Shown in pieces: positions 24,324-34,098 of a stretch of DNA of 64,000 nt (the first letter of the stretch is position 1; every line of letters starts with the position of its first letter). The stretch is from Syntrophomonas sp. UBA5314 (GTDB taxonomy: Bacteria; Bacillota; Syntrophomonadia; Syntrophomonadales; Syntrophomonadaceae), in NCBI GenBank assembly GCA_002410325.1, contig DHRK01000060.1, positions 33,012-97,011 on the forward strand, in the 5' to 3' direction. The notes under the pieces are model-generated. The model searched no databases. It was given only the letters and a program-made list of their open reading frames with translations, and had not been told where the DNA came from. Both the position numbers and the translations under genes were made by a program.

Positions 24324-25517
24324 ATGAAAAAGGTGGCTATAATAGGAGCTGGTGCATCCGGTATGGCCTGCGCCTGCCGCCTGGAGCAGTTGGGGCTCGC
24401 AGGCAGCATCGACATCTTTGAGGCAAAACAGGGGCCGTTGGATGCCAATATTTATACCGGCCTGATCGCTGAATTTATCAACCGGCCGGTTAAAGACCCC
24501 TTAATAAGCCTGTCGGAAAAATACGGCCTGAATCTTAGTCCGGCCTCGACGATTTACCACAGCATCAACCACGGACCAACTACAGTTACAGATTTTTTCG
24601 GTTTTCTGGGGTATGTCGTATTTAAAGGCGGCCATCCCGAGTCGGTCGAAAACCAGCTGAGAAGGCGGTGCAAGTCCAGTATTCATTACGGGATCAAGAT
24701 CGCCCTTAAAGATATCCTGAGCGAATACGACTCGGTCGTCTTAGCCACCGGTAACTGTGAGTACGTGCCGGATCTGGTCAATTTCAGAATAGACGCGCAT
24801 ATCGCTTTTCACTATGCAATAGTGGCGGAAAAGAACCAGGAAATCGGCCCATCTCGATTTGAGGCGTGGTTCAATACCCGTTACGCTCCCTGGGGCTACG
24901 CCTATATACTCCCGGTACCCCCCAAACACGCGATGGTAGCTTGTAACGGAGTAATATCCAGGGAACACGACCCGGTCAAAGAAGGCTGGGAAAGATTCAA
25001 ACGGGAACAGGTTGCCGGAAAGTATGAGATCCTTGAAGAACACCATATTATTAACTACCTTTTGGGAAAGCCGGACTGCCAAAAGATAGGGAAAGTTTAT
25101 CTCATTGGGGCCGATGGCGGATGTAATATCCCCCTCTTTGGATTTGGCCTGTTCAAGTCTTTACTCTCTGGAATATACGCTGCGGAAGCCATCGCGCGTG
25201 GAGAGAGCTACGAAGACAAAATGAGCTTTATAAATAGCGAATATGAAAAAGGACTGGCCCTGTTCAAACGACTCCACGCTTATGGTGACACCGGGTACGA
25301 TATGATTATCCGAGCCGGTTCTACTGCTACTGCGAAGAAGTGGGTGAAACCAGGCGGACCGGAGGTGTTGTACTGGTTAGGTTTGCTGGCGCGTCTGATA
25401 GACTTCAGCCAAGCGAGCACGGATGTTCTGACCGAGGATGAGGCGGTCAATGTTGTCGAACATATCGTTTACCACTCTTCTCAAGGGCCGGATGATGTTG
25501 ATAATCCTCCCTTATGA
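24324..25517 (+). CDS. FAD/NAD(P)-binding oxidoreductase of unknown substrate
   Basis: A 397-residue flavoprotein with a Rossmann FAD-binding N-terminus (VAIIGAGASGMACACRLEQLG) and a C-terminal GADGGCNIPLFGFGLFKSLLSG segment where geranylgeranyl-reductase-like and related oxidoreductases have their second FAD motif. There is no membrane anchor. The start follows GAGGTG. The gene stands alone between the divergent small membrane protein gene and the convergent copper-locus kinase. I do not recognise a specific enzyme; a lipid or quinone-type reductase is a guess from fold only. Confidence 0.72.
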   Translation: MKKVAIIGAGASGMACACRLEQLGLAGSIDIFEAKQGPLDANIYTGLIAEFINRPVKDPLISLSEKYGLNLSPASTIYHSINHGPTTVTDFFGFLGYVVFKGGHPESVENQLRRRCKSSIHYGIKIALKDILSEYDSVVLATGNCEYVPDLVNFRIDAHIAFHYAIVAEKNQEIGPSRFEAWFNTRYAPWGYAYILPVPPKHAMVACNGVISREHDPVKEGWERFKREQVAGKYEILEEHHIINYLLGKPDCQKIGKVYLIGADGGCNIPLFGFGLFKSLLSGIYAAEAIARGESYEDKMSFINSEYEKGLALFKRLHAYGDTGYDMIIRAGSTATAKKWVKPGGPEVLYWLGLLARLIDFSQASTDVLTEDEAVNVVEHIVYHSSQGPDDVDNPPL

Positions 25518-25599
25518 ATTTTGCATTAATCAGGTTGCCTTGCTTCACTCTCCTTCCCCTGCAACTGAAATCTTCAGGACGCCCTCTTTCCCCACTGTG

Positions 25600-27012
25600 C
25601 TAATTATTTATTGGACCGCTCGGCAGGGCAACGGTAAAGGTGGTAGCCTCATCCGGGAAGCTCTGCACGCTTACCGAACCTCCGTGGGCGTTGACGATGG
25701 CTTTTACAATGGCCAATCCTACGCCTGAACCCCCGGTTTCCCGGGTGCGGGACCTATCAGCGCGATAGAACCGTTCAAAGACATGCGGCAAGTCCTCTGG
25801 CGCAATGCCTATTCCGGTATCCTTAACTTTTAGGATTACCCGGTTTTCTTCCTGACCTACTTGTATGTTAACTTGCCGGCCTTCCGGGGCGTATTTCAAG
25901 GCGTTCGACAAGAGGTTGATTATCACCTGGCTGATTTTATCCCGATCAGCAAGCACCCAGCTCGTCTCTCCTCGTAAAGATACTTCAATATTTTTACGCA
26001 TGAATTCAGCCTGAAAATTCTGCAGCAACTGTCCGGCTAATTCCATCAAGTCAAATTTTTCTTTACGTAGAATAAGATTTTCGCTTTCATATTGGGCCAA
26101 TTTCTCCAAATCGCCTACCATCCTGCTTATTCTCAAGATTTCTTCATGGCAGCTCCCCAGCCGGGCGGCATTCGGCTCCCAGACTCCGTCAATCATGGCT
26201 TCTACATGGCTTTGCAGAGTGGCCAGGGGGGTTCTCAGTTCATGGGCGACATCGGCGGTAAGGCGCTTCCTCAATTGCTCCTGCTTTTCCAAGCTATTGG
26301 CCAGATCGTTGATAGTTGAGGCAAGTTCAGCGATCTCTACCGTCTTGGAATCATCAGCAATACGGTTTTTATAATGACCGCGGCCGATCTCCCGGGCACT
26401 CTCAATCGCTTTAGAAATCGGCCTACTGATGCGCCGGGCGGTTACCGTTCCCAATATTAAGGCCAGCAGCAGCGAGAATAAACCCGCGGCAGCCAGCAAT
26501 TTATTTAAAGTGTTGATAAAGGCCAAATCATTGTCGCTAAAAAAGAAAGGACCGTAGTAGCCGATTTCGACGCTGCCAATCAGCGTCTCATCCTGTTGCA
26601 TGGGGTATTTTTGCACCATATAAGAGCCTTTAAAATCAGGATAACGGCTGGTCATATTATAAGCCATATGGTTTATCATTTGCGTGCAAAGCCCATTATT
26701 GTGAACGGTTGCATCCCATACGGCGCCCCCTTCGCTATTTATAACCTTTATTATTAAGCCCTGCTCCAGGGCGTTAATTCCTATATTCTCTATAGTGCTG
26801 TTGTTCCACAGGTTTTCTTTTTTGTCGTACTGCTGGCTGATCAGATTGACAAGCTCAATATTGCGGGCATTCTGCTGCTTTATGATGTAGTCTTTAAACT
26901 GCCTCTCCAAAAATACATTGGTGAGGAGGCTGATGAGCGCCACCAAAAAAAGGGCCAGAAGTACATATGATAGCGACAATCTGGTTCTTAACTTCAATTG
27001 CACCTTATTCAC
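25600..27012 (-). CDS. Two-component sensor histidine kinase (BaeS/CusS-like)
   Basis: A membrane histidine kinase of about 470 residues. Order: a first membrane helix (LSYVLLALFLVALISLL), an extracytoplasmic sensor of about 130 residues, a second helix (LFSLLLALILGTVTA), HAMP, HisKA with the phosphorylated histidine in VAHELRTPLATLQ, and HATPase with NLLSNALKYAPEG, DTGIGI and GSGVGLAIV. I prefer GTG 27012, which overlaps the regulator's TAA (GTGAATAA), over TTG 27030. The regulator lies just upstream and the pair is followed in the opposite direction of reading by copper genes, so copper sensing is likely but inferred. Confidence 0.88.
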   Translation of the reverse strand: MNKVQLKLRTRLSLSYVLLALFLVALISLLTNVFLERQFKDYIIKQQNARNIELVNLISQQYDKKENLWNNSTIENIGINALEQGLIIKVINSEGGAVWDATVHNNGLCTQMINHMAYNMTSRYPDFKGSYMVQKYPMQQDETLIGSVEIGYYGPFFFSDNDLAFINTLNKLLAAAGLFSLLLALILGTVTARRISRPISKAIESAREIGRGHYKNRIADDSKTVEIAELASTINDLANSLEKQEQLRKRLTADVAHELRTPLATLQSHVEAMIDGVWEPNAARLGSCHEEILRISRMVGDLEKLAQYESENLILRKEKFDLMELAGQLLQNFQAEFMRKNIEVSLRGETSWVLADRDKISQVIINLLSNALKYAPEGRQVNIQVGQEENRVILKVKDTGIGIAPEDLPHVFERFYRADRSRTRETGGSGVGLAIVKAIVNAHGGSVSVQSFPDEATTFTVALPSGPINN

Positions 27013-27706
27013 CGCCAAACCTGTAGCCAATCCCGTGAACCGTAATAATGTATCGGGGATTCCGGGAATCGGTCTCTATTTTCTGCCGGAGGTTTTTTAT
27101 ATGGGTATCGATGATGCGGTCATATCCCACATAATCCTGGCCGATCGATAAATTGATAAGTTCATCCCGGGTAAAAACCTTGCGGGGGTATTTCAACATG
27201 GTGGAGAGCAGCTTAAACTCATTGGGAGTCAAATTGACCGAAATGCCTGCCTTTTTAACTTCATGACTGCGAAAATCAATGGTGAGGTCGCCATCCAGGA
27301 ATGACATAACATTGGCCAGAGGCAGAGGGTCCGCTTCGCTTCTTCTCAGCAAAGCCGCCACTCTGGCTACCAACTGCCGGGGGCTGAAGGGCTTGGTTAC
27401 ATAATCGTCGGCCCCTATATCCAAACCGTTCAGGATATCCTGTTCTTCAATTTTAGCTGTGACCATAATGATTGGCACCCGCGACCTCTTTCTCAGATTG
27501 CGGCACACTTCTTCACCGCTCGTATCCGGCAGCATCAGGTCCAATATGACCAGAGCCGGGTTGAACTGCTCGAACAAATCCAGGGCCTGCCGGCCATTTG
27601 CCGCGGTGCATACCTGATAGCCGGCCTTTTCGAGGTAAGAGCTTATTACCTGGGCAATTTTAAACTCATCATCAACCACCAGAATGGTCTTGGCATTTTG
27701 ATTCAT
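27005..27706 (-). CDS. OmpR/PhoB-family response regulator
   Basis: A 233-residue DNA-binding regulator with a receiver domain (acidic pocket D12, D13; phosphorylated D56 in VILDLMLPD; K in YVTKPFSP) and a C-terminal winged helix (NLTPNEFKLLSTML, DRIIDTHIKNLRQKI). GGAGG lies 6 bases before ATG 27706. Its end overlaps the start of the cognate kinase. It shares the strand with the HMA-SafE-cupredoxin gene 117 bases upstream, so the three may form one copper-responsive operon. Confidence 0.92.
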   Translation of the reverse strand: MNQNAKTILVVDDEFKIAQVISSYLEKAGYQVCTAANGRQALDLFEQFNPALVILDLMLPDTSGEEVCRNLRKRSRVPIIMVTAKIEEQDILNGLDIGADDYVTKPFSPRQLVARVAALLRRSEADPLPLANVMSFLDGDLTIDFRSHEVKKAGISVNLTPNEFKLLSTMLKYPRKVFTRDELINLSIGQDYVGYDRIIDTHIKNLRQKIETDSRNPRYIITVHGIGYRFGGE

Positions 27707-27822
27707 AAACTATCCTCCAGAATAATTGCCCAACGGGCAGGCTGCGAAAAAAGAAGCGGCCTGTCTCCTTTGCTAAATATAGTACAACAGACGACAGATT
27801 ATATACAGCAGCTTATACCTTA

Positions 27823-29322
27823 TCAATTCGCGGCAGCCGGTTTGCAGCATCCCGGCGGGGAAATCCCGCCGGAGGCGGAGTTTGACGGCAATACCCGGCA
27901 GCATCCTGCGCCGGTCGCACTTCCTGCCCTGGCCCCTGCCGACTCAATCTCCCGGGAACTTATCGTGGAAAGATCGGAAACCACGTTAATGGTGCTGCTA
28001 ATCATGCCCATCCAGCAGGTATAGGTAATGGTTCCTTCCTCCCGGGGGGTGAATTCTATCAGGTTGTCGCCAGCCACCAGTTTTTGCCGGATATTGTATT
28101 TAGGTATGGTAATCGGGTTGTTGCACCCGTTCAATTCCTCGTCGCTGGCCGTTATAGTCCATTGCACGGGCAGGTCTTTTTGCACGAATATCGGCGTATA
28201 GCGCCCAGCTTCCAGGGTGGTTTTTACTATCTGCATTTTCCCGTCCACCTTGGCTACATGGCCTGCCGCCGGAGATGGCCGCCCTGAGGCATAGGCCGGG
28301 CTTATCCCGGAAAGATTCATGCCCCGGCTCAGCATAATAATGCCCAGCAGTATAAGCAGGACGCCGCTCGCTTGAAGCATCCGGTGTTTGAACTTGCCGC
28401 TTAAAAAGGAACATACCGCTCCCAGACCCAACATCATGGGAACGGTGCCCAAGCTGAACACCATCATCGACAAGGCGCCGGCCAGAGCGCTGCCGGTTCC
28501 CAGGGCATATAGCTGCATAGCCTGCAGGGGACCGCAGGGCATTAGACCGTTCAATAGACCGACATATAACGGGCTGCGCCGCTGTTTATTCCTGTCGATC
28601 AGTTTGCTCAGCCTTTTGGGCAACCGGGGACTTATCTTGCGCAGCCCGGGAAATATATTTAACATACTTAACCCCATGATGGCCATGAATAGTCCGGCCG
28701 CTATGGCTACTGCGCCTTGGGCGGCTCCCGACAAGGCGACTGCCGCTCCCAGCGCTCCGGCCAGGCCGCCAATCACCGTATAAGAGATGACCCGGCCCAG
28801 GTTGTAGAGCAAGCCGGGTTTCATCCGGGTTATGGGGCCCACCTCGATCTCTTCGATTTTTACCCCGACACTTTGAGAAATATTAATCCCACCGCACATG
28901 GCCACGCAGTGCAGCGAAGTGATCATACCCACTATAAACAAGAGGCCGTAACCCATACTTTGGTCAATTTGCGGTAAGAATCCAAAGCCTGCGGTCCGGT
29001 TGAGAATAAGATAAGCAGCCACGAAAATAATGGCGATGCCCATTAAATATTGCCAGGGCATGCCGTGATCGGCTCTATCCTCATTTAGAACAGAATTCCC
29101 CGGTGAGTCTTGCACCCGGTAGTCCATTGCGGCGATGGCTTTAACTATCTGGTGAAGTTCTATGGCAGCAGAATCATAGATAATGTTAATTTCTGAAGCT
29201 ATATAATCGGCTTCCACTTTGATTACACCTTTAAGTTTGCTCAATTCCCGCTCCAGACGGATCTCGCAGCCGGAGCAGTGCATTCCTTCAATTTTTAAAA
29301 CTTGAGTGACAGGCGTACTCAT
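27823..29322 (-). CDS. HMA - SafE/TauE-like membrane - cupredoxin fusion protein
   Basis: A 499-residue three-part protein. Residues 1-70 are a heavy-metal-associated domain with GMHCSGC. Residues about 85-350 are a SafE/TauE-like membrane domain with six or more helices (SLHCVAMCGGINIS; NGLMPCGPLQAMQLYA). Residues about 360-460 look like a cupredoxin with NGCNNPITIP and a copper-site-like YTCWMGM. The C-terminus ends in Cys pairs (GCCRV, GCCKP). Family knowledge: such fusions are linked to copper handling and cytochrome oxidase assembly. Divergent from CopB with about 280 bp between. The start is preceded by GGAGG. Confidence 0.85.
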   Translation of the reverse strand: MSTPVTQVLKIEGMHCSGCEIRLERELSKLKGVIKVEADYIASEINIIYDSAAIELHQIVKAIAAMDYRVQDSPGNSVLNEDRADHGMPWQYLMGIAIIFVAAYLILNRTAGFGFLPQIDQSMGYGLLFIVGMITSLHCVAMCGGINISQSVGVKIEEIEVGPITRMKPGLLYNLGRVISYTVIGGLAGALGAAVALSGAAQGAVAIAAGLFMAIMGLSMLNIFPGLRKISPRLPKRLSKLIDRNKQRRSPLYVGLLNGLMPCGPLQAMQLYALGTGSALAGALSMMVFSLGTVPMMLGLGAVCSFLSGKFKHRMLQASGVLLILLGIIMLSRGMNLSGISPAYASGRPSPAAGHVAKVDGKMQIVKTTLEAGRYTPIFVQKDLPVQWTITASDEELNGCNNPITIPKYNIRQKLVAGDNLIEFTPREEGTITYTCWMGMISSTINVVSDLSTISSREIESAGARAGSATGAGCCRVLPSNSASGGISPPGCCKPAAAN

Positions 29323-29602
29323 GCAGTTCCTCCAAAGATTGCCGATTAGCCCGGCCCAGCATCCTGAGATTAGGGGGTCGCCAATAGCTAAGCAGCGCTT
29401 GATTCAGCCAGTTTATTACCTAATAATAAGTAGAAATTGTGTGGTTTTTATGAAGATAGCCGGCAGCCTAGGCATTTTTCGGTTACCTATTTTGGTATTA
29501 GCAAATCTGAAAGTAATTGAGCTGCTTGCTCTGGTAAAATAAGATATCATGAGGTATACCACAAATCTTTTAACCCTTTAATCCACGCCAGGGGGGATCA
29601 AA

Positions 29603-31846
29603 ATGGATCAGCATGATAATCATCACCATAGCCCGGGGACTAATCATGGGGAACACCCAGGCCATATAAAAACCGCCGGCAAGCCCGAGGCCAGCAGCGA
29701 ACCGGCTCATCACGAACATGTTCATTCAACTCAGGCCGCCCCCAACCCGGTTGAGCCATCACATGATAATATGGCTCCGAATCAAAGCCGGGCTATTCAT
29801 TCCCAGAACATGCCTTCGCACGTACACGCAGAACTTGACCATAACACCCCCGGCGGCCATTCAAATAGCCACGGCAGGGGGCCGCATGCTCATCATGACC
29901 CCCAAATATTCTTTAGGAAGCTTTTGTTATCTGCCCTATTTACCATACCAGTGCTGGCCGTAAGTCCCCATTTCTTAGGTCTTTTCGGGATTATGGCTCC
30001 CCACTTCTCAGGCGGTAGTTATATAGCTCCTCTGTTTGGAAGTTTAGTATTTTTCTATGGCGGACTGCCTTTTCTAAAAGGAGCCGGGCAGGAAATAAAG
30101 ACGCGCCAGCCCGGGATGATGACCTTAATCGCGCTGGCCATCTCGGTATCATATGGCTACAGCCTATTGGTTACCTTTGGTTTAACTGGGGAAGAGATTT
30201 ACTGGGAGCTGACCACCTTGATTGTGATCATGCTGCTGGGGCACTGGCTGGAAATGACGGCAGTTCAGAATGCAGGAAGCGCTTTAAATGAAATGGCCAG
30301 GCTCTTACCGGATACCGCAGTCAAAATTAACGGCGAGCAATTGCTGGAAACACCGGTTGCTGATCTGGCAGCCGGCGACCTTCTCCTGGTCCGGCCCGGG
30401 GCCAGGATTCCAGCAGATGGAGAGGTAGTTATGGGCAACAGCCTGGTAAACGAATCGATGGTCACCGGGGAATCGGTCCCGGTACCTAAAAAGCCGGGCG
30501 ATGGTATAATTGCGGGCACCATTAATGAAGACGGCGCCTTGCGGATCAAAGTCCTCAAAACCGGTTCTGATACCTATCTGGCTGGAATAATGCGGCTGGT
30601 TGAAGAGGCTCAGCGTTCCCGTTCCAGGTCTCAGATACTAGCCGACCGGGCCGCCTTTTGGCTGGTCATCATCGCTTTGGGTTCAGCGCTCGTTACTGCT
30701 CTGGCCTGGAATCTAGCGGGCGCTCCTCTGAATACAACTATGGAACGGGTGGTGACCGTCATGGTGTCTGCTTGCCCCCATGCCCTGGGGCTGGCCATAC
30801 CACTTGTGGTGGCTATTTCTACGACCCTTACCGCCCGGGCCGGACTCCTGGTCCGCAACCGCTTGATGCTGGAAGAAGCCCGTAATGTCAATTATGTGGT
30901 TTTTGATAAGACCGGGACCCTGACCCGGGGAGAACACAAACTGAGCAGAATAGTCCCCGCTCCCGGATTTACCGAAGAACAAGTTCTAAGCCTGGCGGCC
31001 GCCGCAGAATTTGAGGCAGAGCACATGCTGGGCCGTGGAATAGTGAACGCGGCCCGGGAAAGAAAGCTTAATATTCCACAGGCGGTCAGCTTCGAATCTA
31101 TGCCCGGTCGTGGCATAACCGCCCATATTGACGGCCGGGAGGTGCAGGTGGGAGGTCCCAACCTACTGAATAATTCTGCCGGAATTAAATTAGCCCCTGA
31201 ACTGATAGAGTCCGCCCGGCAACTGGACAAGCGGGGCATGACGACCGTTTATCTAATAGTTGACCAAGGGATGGCTGGCCTTTTGGCATTGGCGGATGTG
31301 GTCAAAGAAGAATCATATGAGGCAATCACAAGCTTGAAAGGTATGGGAATTAAGGTAGCTATGCTAACCGGTGACAATGCGGCTGTGGCTGCTCAAGTAT
31401 CTTACCAATTGGGGATTGATGAATATTTCGCAGGCATTTTACCTGAAAATAAGGCGGATAAGATTCGCGAGCTTCAATCCCAAGGCTACCGGGTGGCTAT
31501 GGTAGGCGATGGTGTTAATGATGCGCCTTCTCTGGCCCAGGCTGACGTTGGTATTGCTATTGGGGCGGGAACCGATGTAGCCATCGAATCGGCTGGCATA
31601 GTTCTGGTTCATGGTGATCCGCGGGATATAGTACGTTTATTGCAAATATCTAAAGCAAGCTACCGCAAAATGCTGCAAAACCTTGCCTGGGCAACTGGCT
31701 ACAACGCCGTTATAATCCCATTGGCAGCCGGTGTACTGGCCCCCTGGGGATTTGTTCTACCCATGGCGGCCGGAGCGGTAGTAATGTCGTTGAGCACGGT
31801 TATTGTCGCTTTAAACGCTCAACTATTGAAGAAAACATTAAAATAA
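29603..31846 (+). CDS. copB: Copper-transporting P1B-type ATPase, CopB-like (CPH)
   Basis: A 747-residue copper export ATPase. The first 105 residues are rich in His and Asp with no HMA domain. The membrane metal site is CPH (SACPHALGL, C391), the mark of the CopB subclass; CopA has CPC. The phosphorylated aspartate is D435 in DKTGTLTRG; TGES and GDGVNDAPSLAQADVG are also present. It exports copper (Cu(I) or Cu(II) is debated for the subclass) from the cytoplasm. ATG 29603 follows a GGGGGG-type site. It is divergent from the HMA-SafE-cupredoxin gene and the two-component system and ends at a strong terminator. Confidence 0.93.
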   Translation: MDQHDNHHHSPGTNHGEHPGHIKTAGKPEASSEPAHHEHVHSTQAAPNPVEPSHDNMAPNQSRAIHSQNMPSHVHAELDHNTPGGHSNSHGRGPHAHHDPQIFFRKLLLSALFTIPVLAVSPHFLGLFGIMAPHFSGGSYIAPLFGSLVFFYGGLPFLKGAGQEIKTRQPGMMTLIALAISVSYGYSLLVTFGLTGEEIYWELTTLIVIMLLGHWLEMTAVQNAGSALNEMARLLPDTAVKINGEQLLETPVADLAAGDLLLVRPGARIPADGEVVMGNSLVNESMVTGESVPVPKKPGDGIIAGTINEDGALRIKVLKTGSDTYLAGIMRLVEEAQRSRSRSQILADRAAFWLVIIALGSALVTALAWNLAGAPLNTTMERVVTVMVSACPHALGLAIPLVVAISTTLTARAGLLVRNRLMLEEARNVNYVVFDKTGTLTRGEHKLSRIVPAPGFTEEQVLSLAAAAEFEAEHMLGRGIVNAARERKLNIPQAVSFESMPGRGITAHIDGREVQVGGPNLLNNSAGIKLAPELIESARQLDKRGMTTVYLIVDQGMAGLLALADVVKEESYEAITSLKGMGIKVAMLTGDNAAVAAQVSYQLGIDEYFAGILPENKADKIRELQSQGYRVAMVGDGVNDAPSLAQADVGIAIGAGTDVAIESAGIVLVHGDPRDIVRLLQISKASYRKMLQNLAWATGYNAVIIPLAAGVLAPWGFVLPMAAGAVVMSLSTVIVALNAQLLKKTLK

Positions 31847-31860
31847 TTATGAATAATAGG

Positions 31861-31899
31861 AGGCTGCCCGCAAGTCCATAACGAACTTGCGGGCAGCCT
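31861..31899 (+). terminator. Terminator after the copper ATPase gene
   Basis: Perfect 15-bp arms (31861-31875 and 31885-31899) with a 9-nt loop, 15 bases after the stop codon. The following sequence is only moderately T-rich (TGCTGTTTGC). Confidence 0.75.
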
Positions 31900-31991
31900 T
31901 GCTGTTTGCTAGCGAGTAACATAAATATTCGCCATTTTATGGAGCATACGGCTGACAGATCCAGGGTATATTATTCAAATAAAAGATTGAA

Positions 31992-33116
31992 ATGGAAGTT
32001 TGCGATTTGAAAGACCGTTTAAGCAAATACCAACTGGGCTTACTTATAATGGTAGTATTGATCATGCCCGTAATTTGAAATATGGCATTATTGGTGTTTG
32101 GCGGGTCCAAACATGATGTCTGGCTATCAGCTATTATTTCAGTGATTATGGGCTTAATGGGCTGTTATGTTATTTTAACGCTCGCTCTTAGATATCCCTC
32201 GCAAACGCTTATCCAATACAGTCAACAAATTGTGGGGACATGGTTGGGTAAGATATTGGGGCTTATCTATATATGTTTCTTTATTATGAGTGCCGCTGTT
32301 GCAGTACGAGATTTTTCCGAACTTATCCTGAATTACACGATAGATCAAGTACCCCTCTCGGTTTTTATAGCAGTCATGATAGTTATGGCTGCCTACGCGA
32401 TATTTAAGGGTTTAAGCACTATAGGTCGCCTGGCAGAACTTATTGTTCCCATCACTTTTTTAGCAATTATCTTTGGACTGTTGGGTAATATTCCCAACGC
32501 TGTCTTTTTGCCGTCATTTCCGTTAATCCATGATTTAAAATACTTAATAAGTGAGGCAATGCTGCAATTGCCCTATTTTGGATTGTGCGTTTCGCTGCTT
32601 TTTCTTATACCTATGCTACATGAAAAGACCGGGGCTAAAAAAACGCTTTTATGGTCATTCGCCATAGCGGGTGCTGTGGCCATCTCCGTTGCTGTCATAG
32701 TGGTTGCCGTTTTAGGGCCTTACGGGACTGTCGCCATTAATTACCCTTTCTTTTTAACCTTTCAACAAATTACATTTCTACCGTCAGTTTCCCGGTTTGA
32801 CGTGCTCTTCATATTCGTATGGATAAGTATCAGCTTCATAACAATTACTCTCTCTTACTTCATAGCCTTAACATCAATCCAACAATTGTTTAAAACCAAA
32901 ACCTACCGTAAATTCATAATACCATTAGGGTTGGTAATTGCATTCATTGCAGTATATGCCTTCCCTAGCTTCCACCATTTCAAGCAGTTCTTGAGACTTG
33001 AACGTTTTGGCCTCATTGCCATCCCTTTAGAATTCATAATACCGTCCATCATTTTAGTTATATCGTATTTCAAACAAACCCATCGTCATCAAAGCAGAGG
33101 AAGAGTGCACGGATGA
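31992..33116 (+). pseudogene. Spore germinant permease GerAB-like, interrupted by in-frame TGA
   Basis: A GerAB/APC-superfamily permease with about ten membrane helices; family members sit in the inner spore membrane as part of germinant receptors. ATG 31992 starts a frame reading MEVCDLKDRLSKYQLGLLI, the usual N-terminus, and it meets TGA at 32076-32078 in the first helix. The frame resumes at ATG 32082 and runs to 33116 (344 residues). Starting at 32082 would remove half of helix 1 and there is no good ribosome binding site there. No gerAA or gerAC partners adjoin. It may be a decaying orphan, or the TGA a sequencing error. Confidence 0.72.
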
Positions 33117-33300
33117 TCACCGAACTGAAAATAAGCTAAATGGGATGAATTTACTCCTAATGAAGCTGGTCGCTTCTTATCAATTGGCGCCTGGCCCTCT
33201 TTGATTGGCAACATAAACTCACCCGGTGTTGCGCATTGACCCCTGACGATAAGTATGTTATGGATGAATAAATGAAATAACTGTGGAGGAGTTGATACGA

Positions 33301-33726
33301 GTGAACAAATGGTTTATTATCGTAGTTCTGCTTCTTGCGGGTGTCTACGCCCTGGCGTTAAATTACGCCCCCAACCAATTAGATGACGCGCAAATGCGGG
33401 CCCGGGCTGATGCCACTGCCGAAAAAATGCTCTTGGCCATCAATCAAGATGACTACGCCTCTTTTGTTGCCGAATTGGATCAATCCTTGAAAACCGATCT
33501 TCCGGAAAGTGAGTTTCATAAATACAGCGCCTACATCAAGAGCAATTATGGTACCTATAGCGAAAAGGGGTTTGTAAACGCGATCAAGAACCAGGACTCG
33601 GTTGTTGTTATATACGGTCTCAAATTTCTCCCGGGAAAAGCTGGACGTATGGAATTGTACTTAAGTAAAAGTGATGGTTCCGGGCCGGTAATCAGCTACG
33701 AGATTCGTCCTCCGATTTATCGCTAA
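33301..33726 (+). CDS. Small exported or anchored protein, DUF3887/DUF4878-like
   Basis: A 141-residue protein with an N-terminal membrane or signal segment (WFIIVVLLLAGVYALAL), then a soluble domain with ATAEKMLLAINQDDYASFVAEL, the pattern of NTF2-like DUF3887 lipoprotein-type domains. GTG 33301 was chosen because GGAGGAG stands 9 bases before it; the frame opens earlier at 33283 inside that site. It stands alone after the GerAB gene. Function unknown. Confidence 0.72.
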   Translation: MNKWFIIVVLLLAGVYALALNYAPNQLDDAQMRARADATAEKMLLAINQDDYASFVAELDQSLKTDLPESEFHKYSAYIKSNYGTYSEKGFVNAIKNQDSVVVIYGLKFLPGKAGRMELYLSKSDGSGPVISYEIRPPIYR

Positions 33727-33838
33727 CGGAGGGGCTCTATAGACGAAAACAAACAGTTCCGGAGACTATGATGGCCAGGGCTCAACTATGTAGCAGAATT
33801 AGGTGCAAATGAAATCGTTTTTCTCCGTTTTTTCATGT

Positions 33839-33866
33839 GGTTTACCATGTAAACATTATGTAAACC
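33839..33866. promoter_or_regulatory. Triple GTTTAC/GTAAAC inverted motif
   Basis: GGTTTAC at 33839-33845 and GTAAACC at 33860-33866 form inverted arms with a further GTAAAC at 33849-33854. It lies in the 370-bp region upstream of the SGNH hydrolase gene and could be an operator. The rest of the region shows no gene. Confidence 0.35.
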
Positions 33867-34098
33867 AAAGTTCGTTACGCTGGTCATAATTCCTTGTTAC
33901 CTGGGTATTTATCATGATTGCAATTCAAACATCGCATACCACACAAAAGTCCCATATTTCATGAAAAAGCCACAAATTTTTGCTTTACTCTTGTATGAAC
34001 CTTAAAATGAGGAATGCTTGCGGCATTTTAGTCGGATGAAAACGGCGAAAAGTGATAATATGGGTTTACACAGGGATTTGCTTGAGGTGAGATGCAGC

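Noticed and set aside
31992..32100. TGA in the GerAB gene as selenocysteine codon
   Set aside because: It lies in a membrane helix where no redox residue is expected and no SECIS-like hairpin follows directly.
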